Shown: positions 13,201 through 25,399, counted from the stretch's first letter. The stretch is 64,000 bases of DNA from Synanceia verrucosa (GCA_029721515.1 CM056562.1:12805335-12869334); one strand, 5' to 3'. Notes: generated from the letters alone by a model not told the origin. Program-made: numbers and translations.

Positions 13201-14135
13201 CAATGTGTTACCAGATTTAAACACGCAAGCATTGACTGACTCACAAAGAAACTGTTAATTCAGAACATACCTTTGATTTCCAGGGGACGATCTAAGACGT
13301 CAGAAAACCTGTTGTCCTCTACACTCAGAGGGGGACATGAGCCATCTAGAGGGAAAGCAAAGCCAGAAAGAAGGAAGAGATCGGTTCATTTACATTTTGT
13401 ACCATTTTTGATTACAGAAGAGAAGCCAATAAATTGAATCGTAAATTCATTTCCACAGTTCATTTCCTTTAACTTGGAAAAACAAACTTCAGAAATCAAC
13501 ATCAGAGCTGAAAATCAATTTTGTTTTTTCATTAATGTTTGAAATTGAAACTTCAGTTTGAACTTCTAAAATAACTGAGGCAAGATGTCTCTGGGAAGTA
13601 ATTAAGAGTCAAGCCTAGAGCTGCTTTATTGGAAATTAAAAATTACTTTCAAGAATTCTGACTAATGATATTTTTAGAAAGTGCTGTCACACTCTCCTGC
13701 CTTTCCTAAACATATAAAGGGGATTCCACAAATAATGGCATTTAAAAGTGTGGGTGGCATTCTAAAAAAAAAAAAAAATCAACAAATATTTGTTAAAAAA
13801 TTAAAATTGATTTTACAAAACATAAATATAATCTATAAACATTCTGAAACAACTTAGCTTACAACATGAATATGTTATCTTCTGCACGTAGGTATAGGAG
13901 ATAATTCATTTTATTGATTCAGTAACACATACCTGCTTTATGTTGACATTTGAGAGAAACATGACAGTTGATACTTTTCAAAATGACACTTTACTGTTGA
14001 AAGACAAAAGTTATGGGACAAAAATAGAAGACAATGAACACACTTACCTGTTCGTTCATTCACTGCCATTCCAAAAGTGCATGGAAGGAAATTTACAGTC
14101 CAAAGGAAGGCAGTCCATCTTAACAAGCAAGCCAT
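585..14135 (-). CDS. col19a1: Collagen type XIX alpha-1 chain, 5' part (nine coding exons, 3' end outside window)
   Basis: FACIT-family collagen secreted to basement-membrane zones; in vertebrates it is linked to muscle, synapse and motor-axon development. Nine exons (14135-14048, 13345-13271, 13186-13087, 7822-7699, 7599-7324, 6916-6836, 6202-6083, 5375-5313, 629-585) splice in frame with GT-AG borders into 324 residues. In order these are a signal peptide (about 1-24), a TSPN/laminin-G-like domain (about 33-240), a linker with the CHC motif (about 241-288), then Gly-X-Y triplets from residue 289. The segments FDRQWHKL, VVDGGKKVVEF, YMDC and LTDEKD agree with COL19A1 rather than the related COL9A1. 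The gene continues leftwards; a full chain is about 1,140 residues. The start at 14135 is chosen for its strong context and because it gives a signal peptide as long as the human one; an upstream in-frame ATG exists at 16735. Confidence 0.9.
630..5312 (-). other. col19a1: col19a1 4.7-kb intron between the two visible collagen exons
   Basis: AT-rich. It contains the long AT microsatellite at 4149-4235. I searched for further small Gly-X-Y exons on the minus strand and saw none, though a 36- to 54-nt exon could be missed by eye. The stretch 1-584 left of the last exon likewise shows no supported exon. Confidence 0.6.
4149..4235. repeat. (AT)n microsatellite, about 43 units
   Basis: Uninterrupted alternating AT for 87 bp in a col19a1 intron. 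It produces artificial Ile-Tyr repeat frames on both strands, which are not genes. Expected to be length-polymorphic. Confidence 0.97.
5313..5375 (-). CDS. col19a1: col19a1 coding exon: first collagen triple-helix exon (residues 289-309)
   Basis: 63 nt, seven Gly-X-Y triplets: GDVGLPGEVGLPG then QKGDKGDK. Flanked by a TTGCACAG acceptor and a GTAAGG donor, phase 0. It starts directly after the CHC linker, as in the vertebrate COL19A1 chain (GEAGLPGAPG at the same place). Confidence 0.88.
6083..6202 (-). CDS. col19a1: col19a1 coding exon: noncollagenous linker (residues 249-288)
   Basis: 120 nt (40 codons). Reads CEAKKTFNGTSPPLV, a Ser/Gln/Pro-rich middle, then RCHCPAEK before a GTACAA donor. 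The CxC motif just before the first Gly-X-Y triplet matches the CQC linker of mammalian collagen XIX, where such cysteines help link chains. One potential N-glycosylation site (NGT) is visible. Divergent in sequence but right in position, length and phase. Confidence 0.8.
6836..6916 (-). CDS. col19a1: col19a1 coding exon: end of TSPN domain (residues 222-248)
   Basis: 81 nt, phase 0 both ends, TCCACAG acceptor and GTAAAA donor. Encodes IELRQILIYCDPYMAEMENC then CELLQPK. The Cys in LIYCDP pairs in the family with the earlier YMDC Cys, and the CC pair follows as in other FACIT TSPN ends. Confidence 0.88.
6917..7323 (-). other. col19a1: col19a1 short introns around the last TSPN exon
   Basis: The introns 6917-7323, 6203-6835 and 5376-6082 are 407, 633 and 707 bp. 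Each has a clean donor and acceptor on the minus strand and no visible repeat. Confidence 0.7.
7324..7599 (-). CDS. col19a1: col19a1 coding exon: TSPN domain core (residues 130-221)
   Basis: 276 nt (92 codons, phase 0 at both ends). Frame begins VSVVVDGGKKVVEFSFQG, continues with FDRQWHKLSISVQ, SIYMDC, IERRLTDEKDAID and ends DGRPVD. The donor GTATGT at 7323-7318 is preferred over a GT six bases earlier because only this choice joins PVD to IELRQ in frame. This is the most diagnostic exon for collagen XIX: WHKL plus YMDC are the conserved core strands of the domain, and the TDEKD stretch is specific to XIX rather than IX. Confidence 0.93.
7699..7822 (-). CDS. col19a1: col19a1 coding exon: TSPN domain, central part (residues 88-129)
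   Basis: 124 nt from a TATTTTAG acceptor to a GTAGGG donor. It encodes IFPNGLSSEYSLVTIFRVRR then DRWYLWQIFDQSGGSQ. The pattern FPxGLxxEYSxxxxFRVRR and the WxLWQ strand are hallmarks of TSPN domains in FACIT collagens. The first base completes the split Gln88 codon. Confidence 0.9.
7823..13086 (-). other. col19a1: col19a1 5.3-kb intron inside the TSPN domain
   Basis: Long AT-rich intron. Several small open frames (for example 9308-9724 and 11617-11865) have no recognisable domains, splice context or codon character and are taken as chance. A short GA run occurs at 8536-8549. Nothing else identified. Confidence 0.7.
13087..13186 (-). CDS. col19a1: col19a1 coding exon: TSPN domain, N-terminal part (residues 55-87)
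   Basis: 100 nt; the TTCACAG acceptor completes Gly55 and the frame reads IDLTEKFLLRKGTI then FRLGSSPLIKPT. It ends in a split Gln codon before GTGAGT. FxLG followed by LIxxT is the usual beginning of a TSPN beta-sandwich (compare FKLGSALLIRDT in the human chain). The intron on its 3' side is about 5.3 kb. Confidence 0.85.
13271..13345 (-). CDS. col19a1: col19a1 coding exon: start of mature N-terminal region (residues 30-54)
   Basis: 75 nt between a CTCTAG acceptor and a GTATGT donor. It encodes GSCPPLSVEDNRF and continues to LEIK. The Cys-Pro near the front corresponds to the CP-I start of the TSPN region in collagen XIX. The exon is entered and left at split codons, and both join correctly to the flanking exons (Asp before, Gly after). 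Confidence 0.85.
13346..14047 (-). other. col19a1: col19a1 intron between signal-peptide and first TSPN exon
   Basis: About 700 bp of AT-rich DNA with an A-run at 13766-13779. No feature beyond the splice sites. Confidence 0.7.
14048..14135 (-). CDS. col19a1: col19a1 coding exon: start codon and signal peptide (residues 1-29 plus 1 nt)
   Basis: Starts MACLLRWTAFLW and carries a hydrophobic core followed by small residues (CTFGMA), as in a cleavable signal peptide. The ATG has G at -3 and G at +4. The donor is a consensus GTAAGTG. The exon itself begins at 14170 after a CAG acceptor, so 35 nt of leader precede the ATG; these are open in frame with it. The phase-1 exit (final G) joins the AT of the next exon to make Asp. 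Confidence 0.85.
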
Positions 14136-14170
14136 GGCTCTGACTCTAGCGAAAAGTCCCACTTGAAAAC

Positions 14171-16689
14171 CTGGTTGCAAAAAACAACACTATTTTACAA
14201 TTCTGTTTAAATACTTAGGGAAAAAAAGAAATAAATAATGAAGCATGTCTTTCGCTTATCTTAATTAAACATTTTTCTGCATGGAAGTGACAACAAAGGC
14301 AGAACTAATAGACAGCAGACAGAAGCAAACAATGCATCTCCATTGATTTTCATTATACACTTGCTGTTCTGCTGGGTGCAACAGAAACTATGACTTAGAT
14401 TTATTCAGCTAGTCTAGCACTGGTGTCTTTGTGATTGATAAGCAAAGTAAGATGGATAAAACGTCAGCTTACACTTGTTTATATCCGGCTGCATTTCACA
14501 ATGTTCTATTAATTGTTCACATCACAACTTTTCATTTAAAAAAAAAAAACGTCACTTGAATAAGATCATGCACATGTATTATTGTGAAATTCAATCTGAA
14601 CTGTAAATCATATCTGATTATCTTAACACCCCACTCTCACGCTCACTTGTATGTCCCTAAAGCCTCTTTGAGTGTTTATGTAAAGTCACTCAGTCTGGAG
14701 AATGCACCTCTGAGTCCTTCGTTCATTAGTTTTCATGAACGGCTGCCATACTGTGACAAATGGAGTCCGTACCCCAGCTAAATCACTATACCCGAAGCAA
14801 TGTTTACTCTGAGGTTTCACTTTGTTACTATATACCTCTTGTTCTCCATAGACCAACTGTAATTCATTAGGTCAGTATGTCATCTCCAGATTAGCTGTGG
14901 AATTGTGTTGATGCTTAACTTCACAATTCAGCATACAGCAACAAGATAACGACAACACAATGGAGAGCTATAACTATATCAGAGGATCATCTATATTCCA
15001 CATTAAGTTTACAGAAATGTAAAGTGAGAGGTTCAAGGTGTGATTGCTGGCTTTTTGTGTTTTTTGTGTGTCTGGCTTTAGTCACAATGCCAAAGCCTTG
15101 ATCTTTGTTTCCATAGTGCTCTGTTAACACTCTGTTGTGTTTTGATCTGTAAGCTGTCAGCAGTGTCTTGTTCAAGGACGTTGCATGCAAGGATCAATCC
15201 TGGAAACCTCCAGTTACAAGTGAGTCTCTCAAGTTATTTGACGGCAGTGCCAAGCCATATCTTCTGAATTACTCTCATGCCATTGCAAAGAAGGCAATAA
15301 CTTTTTTAGGGCAGAGTCATCCTGGATGGTAAGAATCCCATCCAAAGTAAAGTCAATCAATTTTAGCACGGCTATTTAAACTCAAATAAAACACTTTCAG
15401 TAACTTCTAGATGTGCATTGCCAGAACAGTGATGGTGACTTCTCAACAGAAGCACACAAACAGGTTGACACATTATCTAGGTATGACACTGAATTACTAC
15501 ATGTAGAATACTTTTGTGATTATTTTCTTAAAACAACAGAGCAGGTCACATCAACCCTACAGAAAATAAAGTGGCAAATCATAACTCATGATGACTAACA
15601 TGTTTTTGTCAGTACCTGGAATGCAGTTAGCTGTAATCCCCTTACAGATACTATAATCCCTCATTTGTGGTGCACATTCATCTATTCCCACTTGGGAAGA
15701 ATTGAAGACAGAGCTGAGTACTGAACTTGACCTCCAGAATACAACCATGACACATTAACTTAATTTATATGCACAGTCTCCACATCACTTTTCATGATAC
15801 TCTCTGCTGCTGTTTTATTCAAATTAATCATAGCCCCAATGATTAATTCCTGGTAGTGCTTTCTCCCACTGGATCATAAAGTTTTGCATTGCAGGCCTAC
15901 AGTATCATGGCGCTTGGAGCTGAAGTGACTGTGTGGCCACTCACCACTACAGCCATGCATGGACCAAAGACAAGCAGCACTACAGAGGTATCACATTGCT
16001 TGTCTGTGTAACGTTAGTCCCGTCATTTCTGTAAATGCACGCAGCCACTTTTTTTTACTCCACTATCTTTACAGGACTGCTTTTTCATATGAACTGGCAC
16101 TTTAAAACCACACCTCATGTACTGTAGTTAAAACACAGCAGCACTGCTGCAGCATCTGCATGCATTTCAGTCCTAAATCTAGATACTTTTGGAGGCTACT
16201 ATGATAAATATCTCACAGATTGATGAAGGGTTGCACATTAATAATCCCTGGACAGTGAAGTTACTCTATAATCTGTCTCTCCATCATTTACAATAACTTC
16301 ACTGTAAGACTTAAACTCAAAGAAGCGTGTTTCTCTGCGCGACCGGCGCTGATTGGTTGTTTGAATTGTTTTTTATTTATTTTAATAATTACAGTATGAC
16401 GCTGTTAATATTATTTCAGTGTCCCGGAACATTTCGCACTTTACTGATTAACAAGTGCTTCAACACACGGTATGTGCTTTATGCTGCAGAGCGCTCATAA
16501 AGCAGTAAGAAATAACCTGTTCATAAGAAACGAGTCCCGTTTAACACGCAAATTAGAAAGATTAAACCATGCGGGAAAAATAAAAACACTTCCGAGCGAG
16601 AAAAGATGCAAAACTAGTCCGTTACACATAAAGCCGATTTTTCTTTTTTTTATTTACTGTGAAATAAATGTTGGGATAGAAGTACTTAC
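14171..16689 (-). other. col19a1: col19a1 first intron (in the 5' leader)
   Basis: Bounded by GTAAGT at 16689 and the CAG acceptor ending at 14171, which is preceded by a T-rich tract on the minus strand. No exon or repeat could be recognised inside. Confidence 0.5.
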
Positions 16690-16900
16690 AGTTGGTGAGA
16701 AAGTTTCCTCTACGGAAGAAACAAAGAAAAAACATGAGCGCAAAGAGGATAATCCATGTGTGATTACGATCAGTCTGATTCCGGATTCCAGGACTTGGAA
16801 ATAAAAGTCAGTGTGGGATCGCCTGCTAGATCGCAGTCCTTATTAGTTGCACCGAGTGGCCCTCCCACTCTGTCATTATCACTGAAATGCTCCGACAGAG
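16690..16900 (-). other. col19a1: col19a1 noncoding first exon (predicted 5' UTR; TSS approximate)
   Basis: A consensus donor (AACT then GTAAGTAC, cut at 16690/16689) lies 2.5 kb upstream of the signal-peptide exon, and a TATA box lies about 30 bp upstream of 16,900. The leader holds a short upstream ORF (16876-16826, 16 codons) and a second ATG at 16735 in frame with the main ORF after splicing. The 3' end is well supported by the splice site; the 5' end is inferred from the TATA box alone. Confidence 0.55.
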
Positions 16901-16922
16901 ACTTCAGCAAACACACTGAAAG

Positions 16923-16930
16923 CTTTTATA
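16923..16930 (-). promoter_or_regulatory. col19a1: TATA box of col19a1
   Basis: TATAAAAG on the minus strand, about 240 bp upstream of the predicted exon-1 donor. It places transcription start near 16,895-16,902. A TATA-type promoter fits a tissue-restricted matrix gene. Inferred from motif and position only. Confidence 0.5.
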
Positions 16931-19900
16931 TCAAGGGGAATAAATGCCCAACAAACTCTCCTCTTTGACTCAGCCAGGTGCGGGAAATAAAACAGCCTTT
17001 CATGTATTATTATCTTATGACAATTTCTCAATAGAAGAGTTAATTCGCATGGATTTGCTTTGCCTTTAAAAGCCTTATTAAAAGCAAATATTGGAACAAT
17101 ACAAAGAGTCGCAATTCATCTTGACACAAACAAATCTCACCTGTCTGTTCATCACATAAGCACAGACATGCATGAAGAGCAGATATGAGCCCACATGATA
17201 GAGTCACAGGCTGGTGCTATACAGCAGCACTCCTGCACTATTTCAGTCAGAATGCCATGTCGCAATACTTCACTGTTATGTGCAGGACAACAACTTTAAC
17301 ATTCATTACTTTCACTTGCAGGTTTACAGTAGCACTCTTGTTCCTTCTGTCTATGTGCCACATTCATATTACATTAAACCTCATGAAGGTTAAAGCACAG
17401 GTACTTTGTTTTTGTTGAAACTTCACACCAACAGTTGAAGACACCCTGGTCCACAGAAACAGGTGTTCAGGCTCCACACACATAACTGTTTAGACAGATG
17501 ATTTCAAGGCACCCTCCCCCTCACCACAGGGACACACACACACAGACATGCTTTTCAGTCTTGAGTGTGATGAAAGAAATACAGAGAATCTGTCTTAAAG
17601 GACAACTGAGGATGGGAGCAGGTGGCTGTATTTCTTTCGTGAATGTCATTCTTTGTTTTCTGAGTGAGGAGTGAAGTGCTGGCAGCTGATTAATTTCTGT
17701 CTCATAGTTAACACAAGAAAAGAGCTACCTGTAGGCTACTTTACCGGACAGGTTATTTCTAAGAACGACGTCAGTGAGTGTTAGTGTTTTTGTGGTAGGG
17801 GTATTTGAGTACAGTTATGATAAAAAAATATATACATATAAACAAAAAAGTTAACTGTCGTTTTGGCTCAAATGCCACTCTGATGGAAACTCAACACTGG
17901 CTGATGTATTTATTTTCACTCACACTCAGGATCTATAGCAGCTCTGGTGTTCTGCAGTCTGGTAGATTCATGCCCTCAGTATTGGCTTTTGTTCCACTAG
18001 CAGCTCATTAGAGCCTTTTCCCGACTATCAATGGATTGACAATAAGGCTTTGCACAGGCATTTAGAGACACAAGTTTCTCCACTCAACAAGAGAAACGCT
18101 CTCTACATTATTCTACAGTACACTGAGTAATCCATCTTCTCTTCAAGATGCATCTACACACATCACTTAAAACAATGGAAGAACTTGTCTTCCATACACA
18201 ATACTTGAAATGTTCACTGTGAAGTCTGTTGGCTCTGAAAAGAAACAATGCCCCAGTTTTCCATGAAATGAAATTTTCTTCACCTCTATTGTATTGGGGT
18301 GGCAGCAGAAGTCTCAGCGGTAGATAACTCCAACCTTGAATAGCTATGTGCCATTGGGAATTTTTTTTTTGTTATTTGGGTGAACTGACCCTTTAAGGTT
18401 TGGGCAAGATTGAGGCCATGGTGAAATAATGAAAATAGTATGGCCCAGCAGGATATATTGTGTACCTTTTCACAGCAGTTTCACATGTCCTTAAAAGCAT
18501 TTACATCAGTGTGTGGTTAACGTCTGTTTTTCATGTGTTTAACCATCTGAATAATGACTGTCTTCTCATGTCCATGTCACAACTTAAAATTCACCCTGCA
18601 GCAACATCAATTAGTGAATTCAAACAATAGAGTTTGGTCTAAAAAAGAACAAATCGTCTCCCATTGCAAACACACAGGGTTATTTGGGGACTGCATCATC
18701 TACAGCCTGACATCGCAGACAGTACATCACCTAAACTTATGTTCCCTTGCTGTCACTAAATAGATAGATGTGTGTCGGCACAAAACAGGTGACAAATGCA
18801 ACTCACCAAGTGCTGCATCAAGGTAAGCACACCGAACTGGAGTGACATTTGATAAACTCCAAGGTCTCCAACATTGTCAGGAGGCTCTAAAACACCCTGG
18901 AGATGAATGTTGGTGGAAAAATATGAAAGTGAACGGATTCATACAAGAATGAATATCACTGAGAAAAACAAGTCGTTTATACGAATTTAAAATGTAATTT
19001 AATGCAGCCTTGACTTGCTGTCATTCACATGCACAGCATCAAAATTATACCAAGGAAATAACACACTGTCAATTCTTTAGTTGTTATTCAGGCAATGTCT
19101 GGATTCCTGATTGTTGTTGATTGTTGTTTCATTTTTGATAAAAGTCCTGACAGTTCTGCTTCACTTTATTTGGCACACAGTCCTCTACTCGCTGCAGCTT
19201 GAATGTTAGCGTTGATGCTTGGCTTGCACTGTTCTTAAAATCCTGATAAAACTCATGCATTCAAAGTTTTCAAGGCATTTTTTGACACTGTTGTCAAAAA
19301 GTCACACTGCTGTTGATTTGTTTTAAATAAATGAATAAAATTAAATTCTGTTCACCCACTGTATTGAGATGGAAATCGCAACATATTCCCAAAATAATGT
19401 TATTTCATATCATTAAAATATAATACTTTGGAGCATTGTTGGACTAAATAAGCAAAACATGTCATCTGTTTGATTTTTACTAATACTGTTTTATATAATC
19501 CTTGGTTTAATAAAAGAAAATTCATTAATAAATAATTCAAACAAAATACCCACATCAATATTAATATAACAGTTGCATATAAGGATGACATTCTGATTTA
19601 GATGCTGCAGACACTATTTTCATGACATTTTTGCGTTAATAGACAGCTCACAAAAGTGTCATGACAGGGGACACAGGGGAATGTGAGAAACAACAGATGG
19701 TCATGCTGTTTTTGACCCCAAGACATTACATTTATGTGTTTGGCTCGGGTAAGATATTCCAAGACATAATGCCAGAAAAATTGCCCTTTTAGAGTTTTTT
19801 CATCCCTGTGATTTTCAGTGTGTGTACTTAAAGCATCTCATGTTTTATTCAGACAAACAAAGTGCTTTTCTAACATATGGTTAGTCACAGTTTGAGCCCT

Positions 19901-22900
19901 CTATTTTTGTTTTCCATTAGAGAGTTTGGCATTGGTGATATCATTTCAGTCAGCAGCAATTTCCCTCAAAAATCAAATGGCAACATTTCAAATACAACAA
20001 TAAGCCTTTGACAACGTGAAGACACACTCAGAAAATTCCTGTCCTGTCACAATGCACAACTAAAATTGTCAAAATGTTTTGACTAAAAATGATGGCAGTA
20101 TGCGAATCAACAATATTTGCCAAACAGTTGCACCTTCCATTTTGGAGATTTGTCATACAAGATAAGCAGGGACTTAATATCTTTGCTGGAAAAAAACTGA
20201 AATAATTTGATCTTGTGAATTTCTCTTGTGAATTCCTCTTTTCAATCTTGATAAATTAACCTCTTTTGTGTTTCCTGTCTCAATGTTCAATGCAGTTATT
20301 GACAGGAAGTAAACTTGGACCAAAGCTGGTAGCAAAGGAATGACGACAAAAAGGTCCATGCTAACCATAAACATTTCTGACGAATCACAGCCTTAACTAT
20401 TAGGTTAGCATGAAGCCTTGAGTTAGCTGGCTAGCAATAATTGTTAACATTAACTGTTGGCTGAAGGGATCTGTGACATTTGTTGGCATCCAAACTAATT
20501 ATGGCCAATAGTTTAGGCAAAACTGGGGGGAGGGGATTCCAGCAAACTGTCTTTACAGTACAAAGGAGATTTCATAGCAAATAGCACAAATCATGCCCAT
20601 TTCTGAACCCTATACTTATTGTCATGTACTTTTCTTATTGAAAAAAAATACTATATTTGGACGCAAACTCAAAAATGAACTTTTTTTTTTAACATCAAAT
20701 TGTTAGATTATCTGCCTTCTAGTGGCTAATAAAGTGCATAAATGTAGTCAATAGTTGCCTCTTGACTCTATATCTTTGGTATTTCCATCAGTAAAATCAA
20801 TGAATGGATGAATAGATATTCTTTGTCAGAGTTCCCTGTGAATAATATACACAGCACGTATCCTATATCCTCACACTGGACTATTTCCAAAAGCTGTTTG
20901 CATGGATACTTGCCTACCTGATGGTAGTGTTTTTGAAATATGGGGACACATTAACAGTATATTGATCTGACTGGAACTGCTCTCAGTGTTAGTATTCATG
21001 ATCTGGACTTTGCATCCAAACTAAATGACCTCTCATCATGTTGATACAGTAGCTGCAGGATAAAGCAGAGTTTCCCAAGTTCCCAAGTTTCAGTGTATCT
21101 TGTATGATCCATTTATGATTAATTATTTTCACAATATTGTAATCAAAAATAACACCATCAATTCACAGTCACAGTCACTGATACTGAAGACAACACATTG
21201 GGCACACACACCATGAGCTTTCAATGTGCTGTGACCAACATCATACAAAATATTATTACATGAACAGAAACATCAATACTGTACATTGCAACATCCCTTG
21301 CCATGTAGACACAATGAAGGGGAATGTGTTCTTTAACTAAACAACACAGAGCAGCAGCATACTGTTTGATACCGTTAAAAACCTTAATGCAGATAAGTGA
21401 ACTGAAACTCACAATGTCCAGTATAACAGATAGAGCACTCTCCTCTTTGGCAGTTTGGGCGTAATTGTGCATGTAGTGAATGTGTGCAGGATCATATTTG
21501 TACAGGATATTATGGACATAACCTAAGCAAACACAATTGTTTTGTCAAGCTGTTGTTTACTTTGAATACAAACACATTAATCGCTATATTCTGATTCTCC
21601 ATTACACCAGTCAAGTCCCTATTGTTGTAGGGTTTCAGAGGCAAAACACCTGCCGTTTGCTGTTTTATCATTTAACAAATTGACATATGGCAAAGCACTA
21701 GATAAAGACAGCAAATCACTCATCTGTATGCCGACCTAACCATTGATGTGTACCTTTCATGCGCTCATAAAAATCACAAAAGCCATTAAGGGGTCTCATT
21801 CATCATTTCTGAGAGCTCACCTGGGCATGAAAGCTTCCAGTATACTATGTAGACAATAAAAGAAAAGAAATTAAAACGATACAATAACATGTCAGTTTGG
21901 CCCACAGCTAATAGAGCTGACAGGTATTCTTGAAATATGATCATATAATTGACCCATCTATTGAAATTTAATGAAAGAAAATCAGTCGGTGGCAACCTCA
22001 CTGGGATACCTGAAGGGAAACTGGTTGTCTTTGATATCATCTCAAACATGAAGGGGTTTGAAATCAATTTTGAACATGAGGCGCAAGTGCAGACATGAGT
22101 ATCTTTTATTGATGTGTCAAATCACAATCACCCAAAGTCAATTTGAGGCAACTTTAAATGTAATACACTTTGTCTAGTCTATGTCCATATAATAAGCAGT
22201 GAATATAGAACAATATAGTTAAAACACCATCTTTCTTTTGGGACCTTATTAAACAGCCAGTGTTTTCAATTTTTGTATTTTGTTATCTTTATTACCACAA
22301 TGGCATTAGGACTCATGATCAACATTCAATCTGCCCATTACCATCTTAATATATTAATTGTTTGCTCCTCATAGTTCAGAGCCCAACATTATGTAATAAA
22401 ATGTTTACGCCGATCAATAGTCAAAAACCTAAAGATTTTCAATTGAAATAACTTTCTGATTCATTTTCTGTTATTGCAGCACTAAATGGCTACAGCATTT
22501 GACCCTGGAAGACACTGTTGCTCTTTGTTATTATGCACTGTATTGCACCAACAGTATTTTTATGTACAATAACCTGCAATTAAATGGCCATTTTCTGTTT
22601 GCGTTTCAATTTACTGTCTGTACAAAAACTGCACTTGTTTGCCTACATTATATTGTGTGGATGTTCCTTAGCAACCTGCTCTCATGTCACACTTGTGATA
22701 TTTTACATAAATTTACCTTTGATGTACAACCTGCAAATGAAACACACCTTCTATGTTAATGTTACAGTCAAGGTTAGAATAAGGTGAGGCCACTGAATGT
22801 TACTATGATCATTTAGTTGAGGTCACAGTGCAATGGTAGTCTTGCTAAATAAGAAAAATATTCATAAAATGACCCTATAGCAACACATCACAGCAACAAC

Positions 22901-25394
22901 AACAACATACAGCCATCCCATATCCAATCAAAATCCCTGAACTTTATCACTGTCTGTTCAAGTTCCGGCTGTATTTTTCCACCCAGTCAGTGAGAGGAGG
23001 TCACATTGAATAGTGACAGCGTATTTTCATTTTGAAAATTAAGGGACAAATTTGATAGGGGAGCAAGCGCTTCAGGGCCACAGTTAGTTGGTGGTTTGGA
23101 TGTCAGAAAAAAAGAAAAGTGGATGAGAGGTGGAAGTGACACTATAATTTTGCTGTGACAGAACTATTATCCTCAGGAGAAAACATCGAGTGGAAAACAT
23201 GCGTTTTGTGATTTGCTCACTGCAGGAACCCCTGCAGCTGATTATGGTATCATTATGAAATTAAAAGAGTGATTTGAGAAGCATGTACACCAATCAAATG
23301 TAAGACATCTATTCCCCCAGTTTTGCCTTGATTGACACATACTGTATCTTCTACCTTTTTCTCAGCGAGCTGTTAACAGACTCATAGGTACATGGTTTCC
23401 ATTAGGGCACGTTGCCAAGCTGCATGATAAAGGCGTTTTGCAGCTTTGAAAGGTTGCATGAATTAAGGTGACCTATACCTTCCCTGTGCAACTGAATAAT
23501 GGATTCTGAATGAATTACATTAGTTTAATTAAAATTGTTAGTGTCAGAGGCATAAATGAAGTTTAGATATATGGTTATTGATTTTAGTGAGTTGAATTTG
23601 AGAGCACCCAAACCAACAGCGACTGACTAATTAACTGGTAAGAAGGCCCTTCATTCCAATTAGTGACAGACTAATTTCCTCGAATACAACATAGAGAAGT
23701 ATTATTTTCACTTTGAGAAACTTCTGAGCCTCAATGTCACCGTGGGCGTTTATAGTCTACCCCTTGCAAAAGTAATTACTCAAGTAATAATGTAATTCTG
23801 TCTCAATAATTCCAGACATGGTGAAGCATGACTGCGCACTCTTAGACTGTTGTAATTTAAGAGACAATATAGCCTACTCCTTAAATGGAGTACTTCTTCT
23901 GACACTATGTGCTCAAAACTGTGAGATGGGTGATAGAATAAAAAGAGAGAAAATGTTTTATACTTATGGGGTCAGCAAGCAAGATAATGGGATAAGAACT
24001 AAATGAAATGGTGTGCCTGGTGTGTATGCACAAAAAAACCCCAAAATGATTGTTACACTTCACATGGAGTGTGGAAAGATTATATAATCCCATTGCTGCA
24101 TAAATTTGGATCCCCTGCTGAATGAAACAGAAGCTCATAAGTCTAAAAAGTGGTGATGCTATGGATGCATTTATTTATAACTACATACACTGACTTTTTG
24201 GAACTGATGGCCACTCTAGTCATTAAGATGAAGAATAAACAAGAAAAAATGAGGCTTTAAGTTCCTCAAATAGCAGCAGGAATATCTGATAGTTCTGATT
24301 TCTGTTATATTGTGAAACTCATATTGCTCTTATGTTAGTAGGGGTAGTAGGCAAATAACAATTTCCTGGTACTACTGGAAACCAACATGTTGGGCATAAA
24401 GAACGGTGTAAAGCCAGTGTCTGAAGTAGCAGAAAGGTATCCCAGTCCAAAAAAAGTCAGAAAAGATTCCACATGAAAAAGATTTCAAGGCCAAAGCCAA
24501 GAAAGTATTTGGAAGAAAATATTGTTCAGACAGCTGTACAAACATACAGCTGTATAATAGTACATTTGTCTGGTTATGCATTTCATCAGAAAAACACCAT
24601 CATATCAAGGGACTACCTTCAGCACCATAGATAGCAGCTGTTTGCTGGTCTGGGCCAATGCAGTGGATAATTGATAGCAAGTATTACCCCAATGATCCAC
24701 TCTACACATGGGAATGCGGCTGCACCCTAATTTCCAGTAACCTACTTTCAGCAAATTTAAAGCTCAATGAACCAGATGAGCCCAGACATACTGGATGAAG
24801 GCAAAATGTCAGTTCAAATGCCTTGTGCCCACTGTTCAGGCCATGTGGCCATGTGGACAGTCCAACCGTCCAGGAAGTGTCCTTCAGGTGAGCCAAAGTG
24901 TCCGTGTAAATATTTTACATAAAACATTTTATCAGCTTATAAAATAGGATCCATTGTTTAATTAGTGAGAATACATTAAAAAAATCTGCTGACAGTGAAT
25001 TAGTAACACCAATCTAATTATAATAACAGTATATATGCTGTAGGACATAACAGTTATGATTTTACAATGCATTTAAATTTTCATGATTTTCTGATTATAC
25101 TGCAGTAGTTTAAAAAGTCACAATTTTAGTTGTGATTGCATATTTTACAGGTCGTGATGCCACTTTTACTTTGGCTACATAAATGTATGAATGGCAGGCT
25201 ATATTACATAACTACCTTACCCTGAATTTCTTTTTTACGTGGCTTATGCAAGATGTAGTATATTGTGTTATTGTTATCTACTAATGTTCTGACCCCAGTA
25301 AGTCTGTTACTGTCCACAGTTCACTAACACTGCTGTTATCAACACACATGGCTGATATACTGTATATGGAGAAATCAACAGGGGAGCGCTTCCT
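16931..25394. other. Intergenic region between divergent col19a1 and lmbrd1
   Basis: About 8.5 kb between the two transcription starts. No gene could be supported. All open frames are short and lack domains. One repeat-like segment sits near 18,220-18,403. The rest is AT-rich unique-looking DNA that may contain enhancers for either gene; this cannot be decided without alignments. Confidence 0.65.
18220..18403. repeat. Possible MITE fragment ending in GTGAACTGACCCTTTAAG
   Basis: The segment runs from a GGCTCTGAAAAG stretch through ATTGGGGTGGCAGCAGAAG and ends in a terminus resembling inverted-repeat ends (TTAAAGGGTCAGTTCACCC) that are common in fish interspersed repeats. I could not find a matching inverted end upstream, so the left boundary is a guess. 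Confidence 0.35.
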
Positions 25395-25399
25395 GCTGA

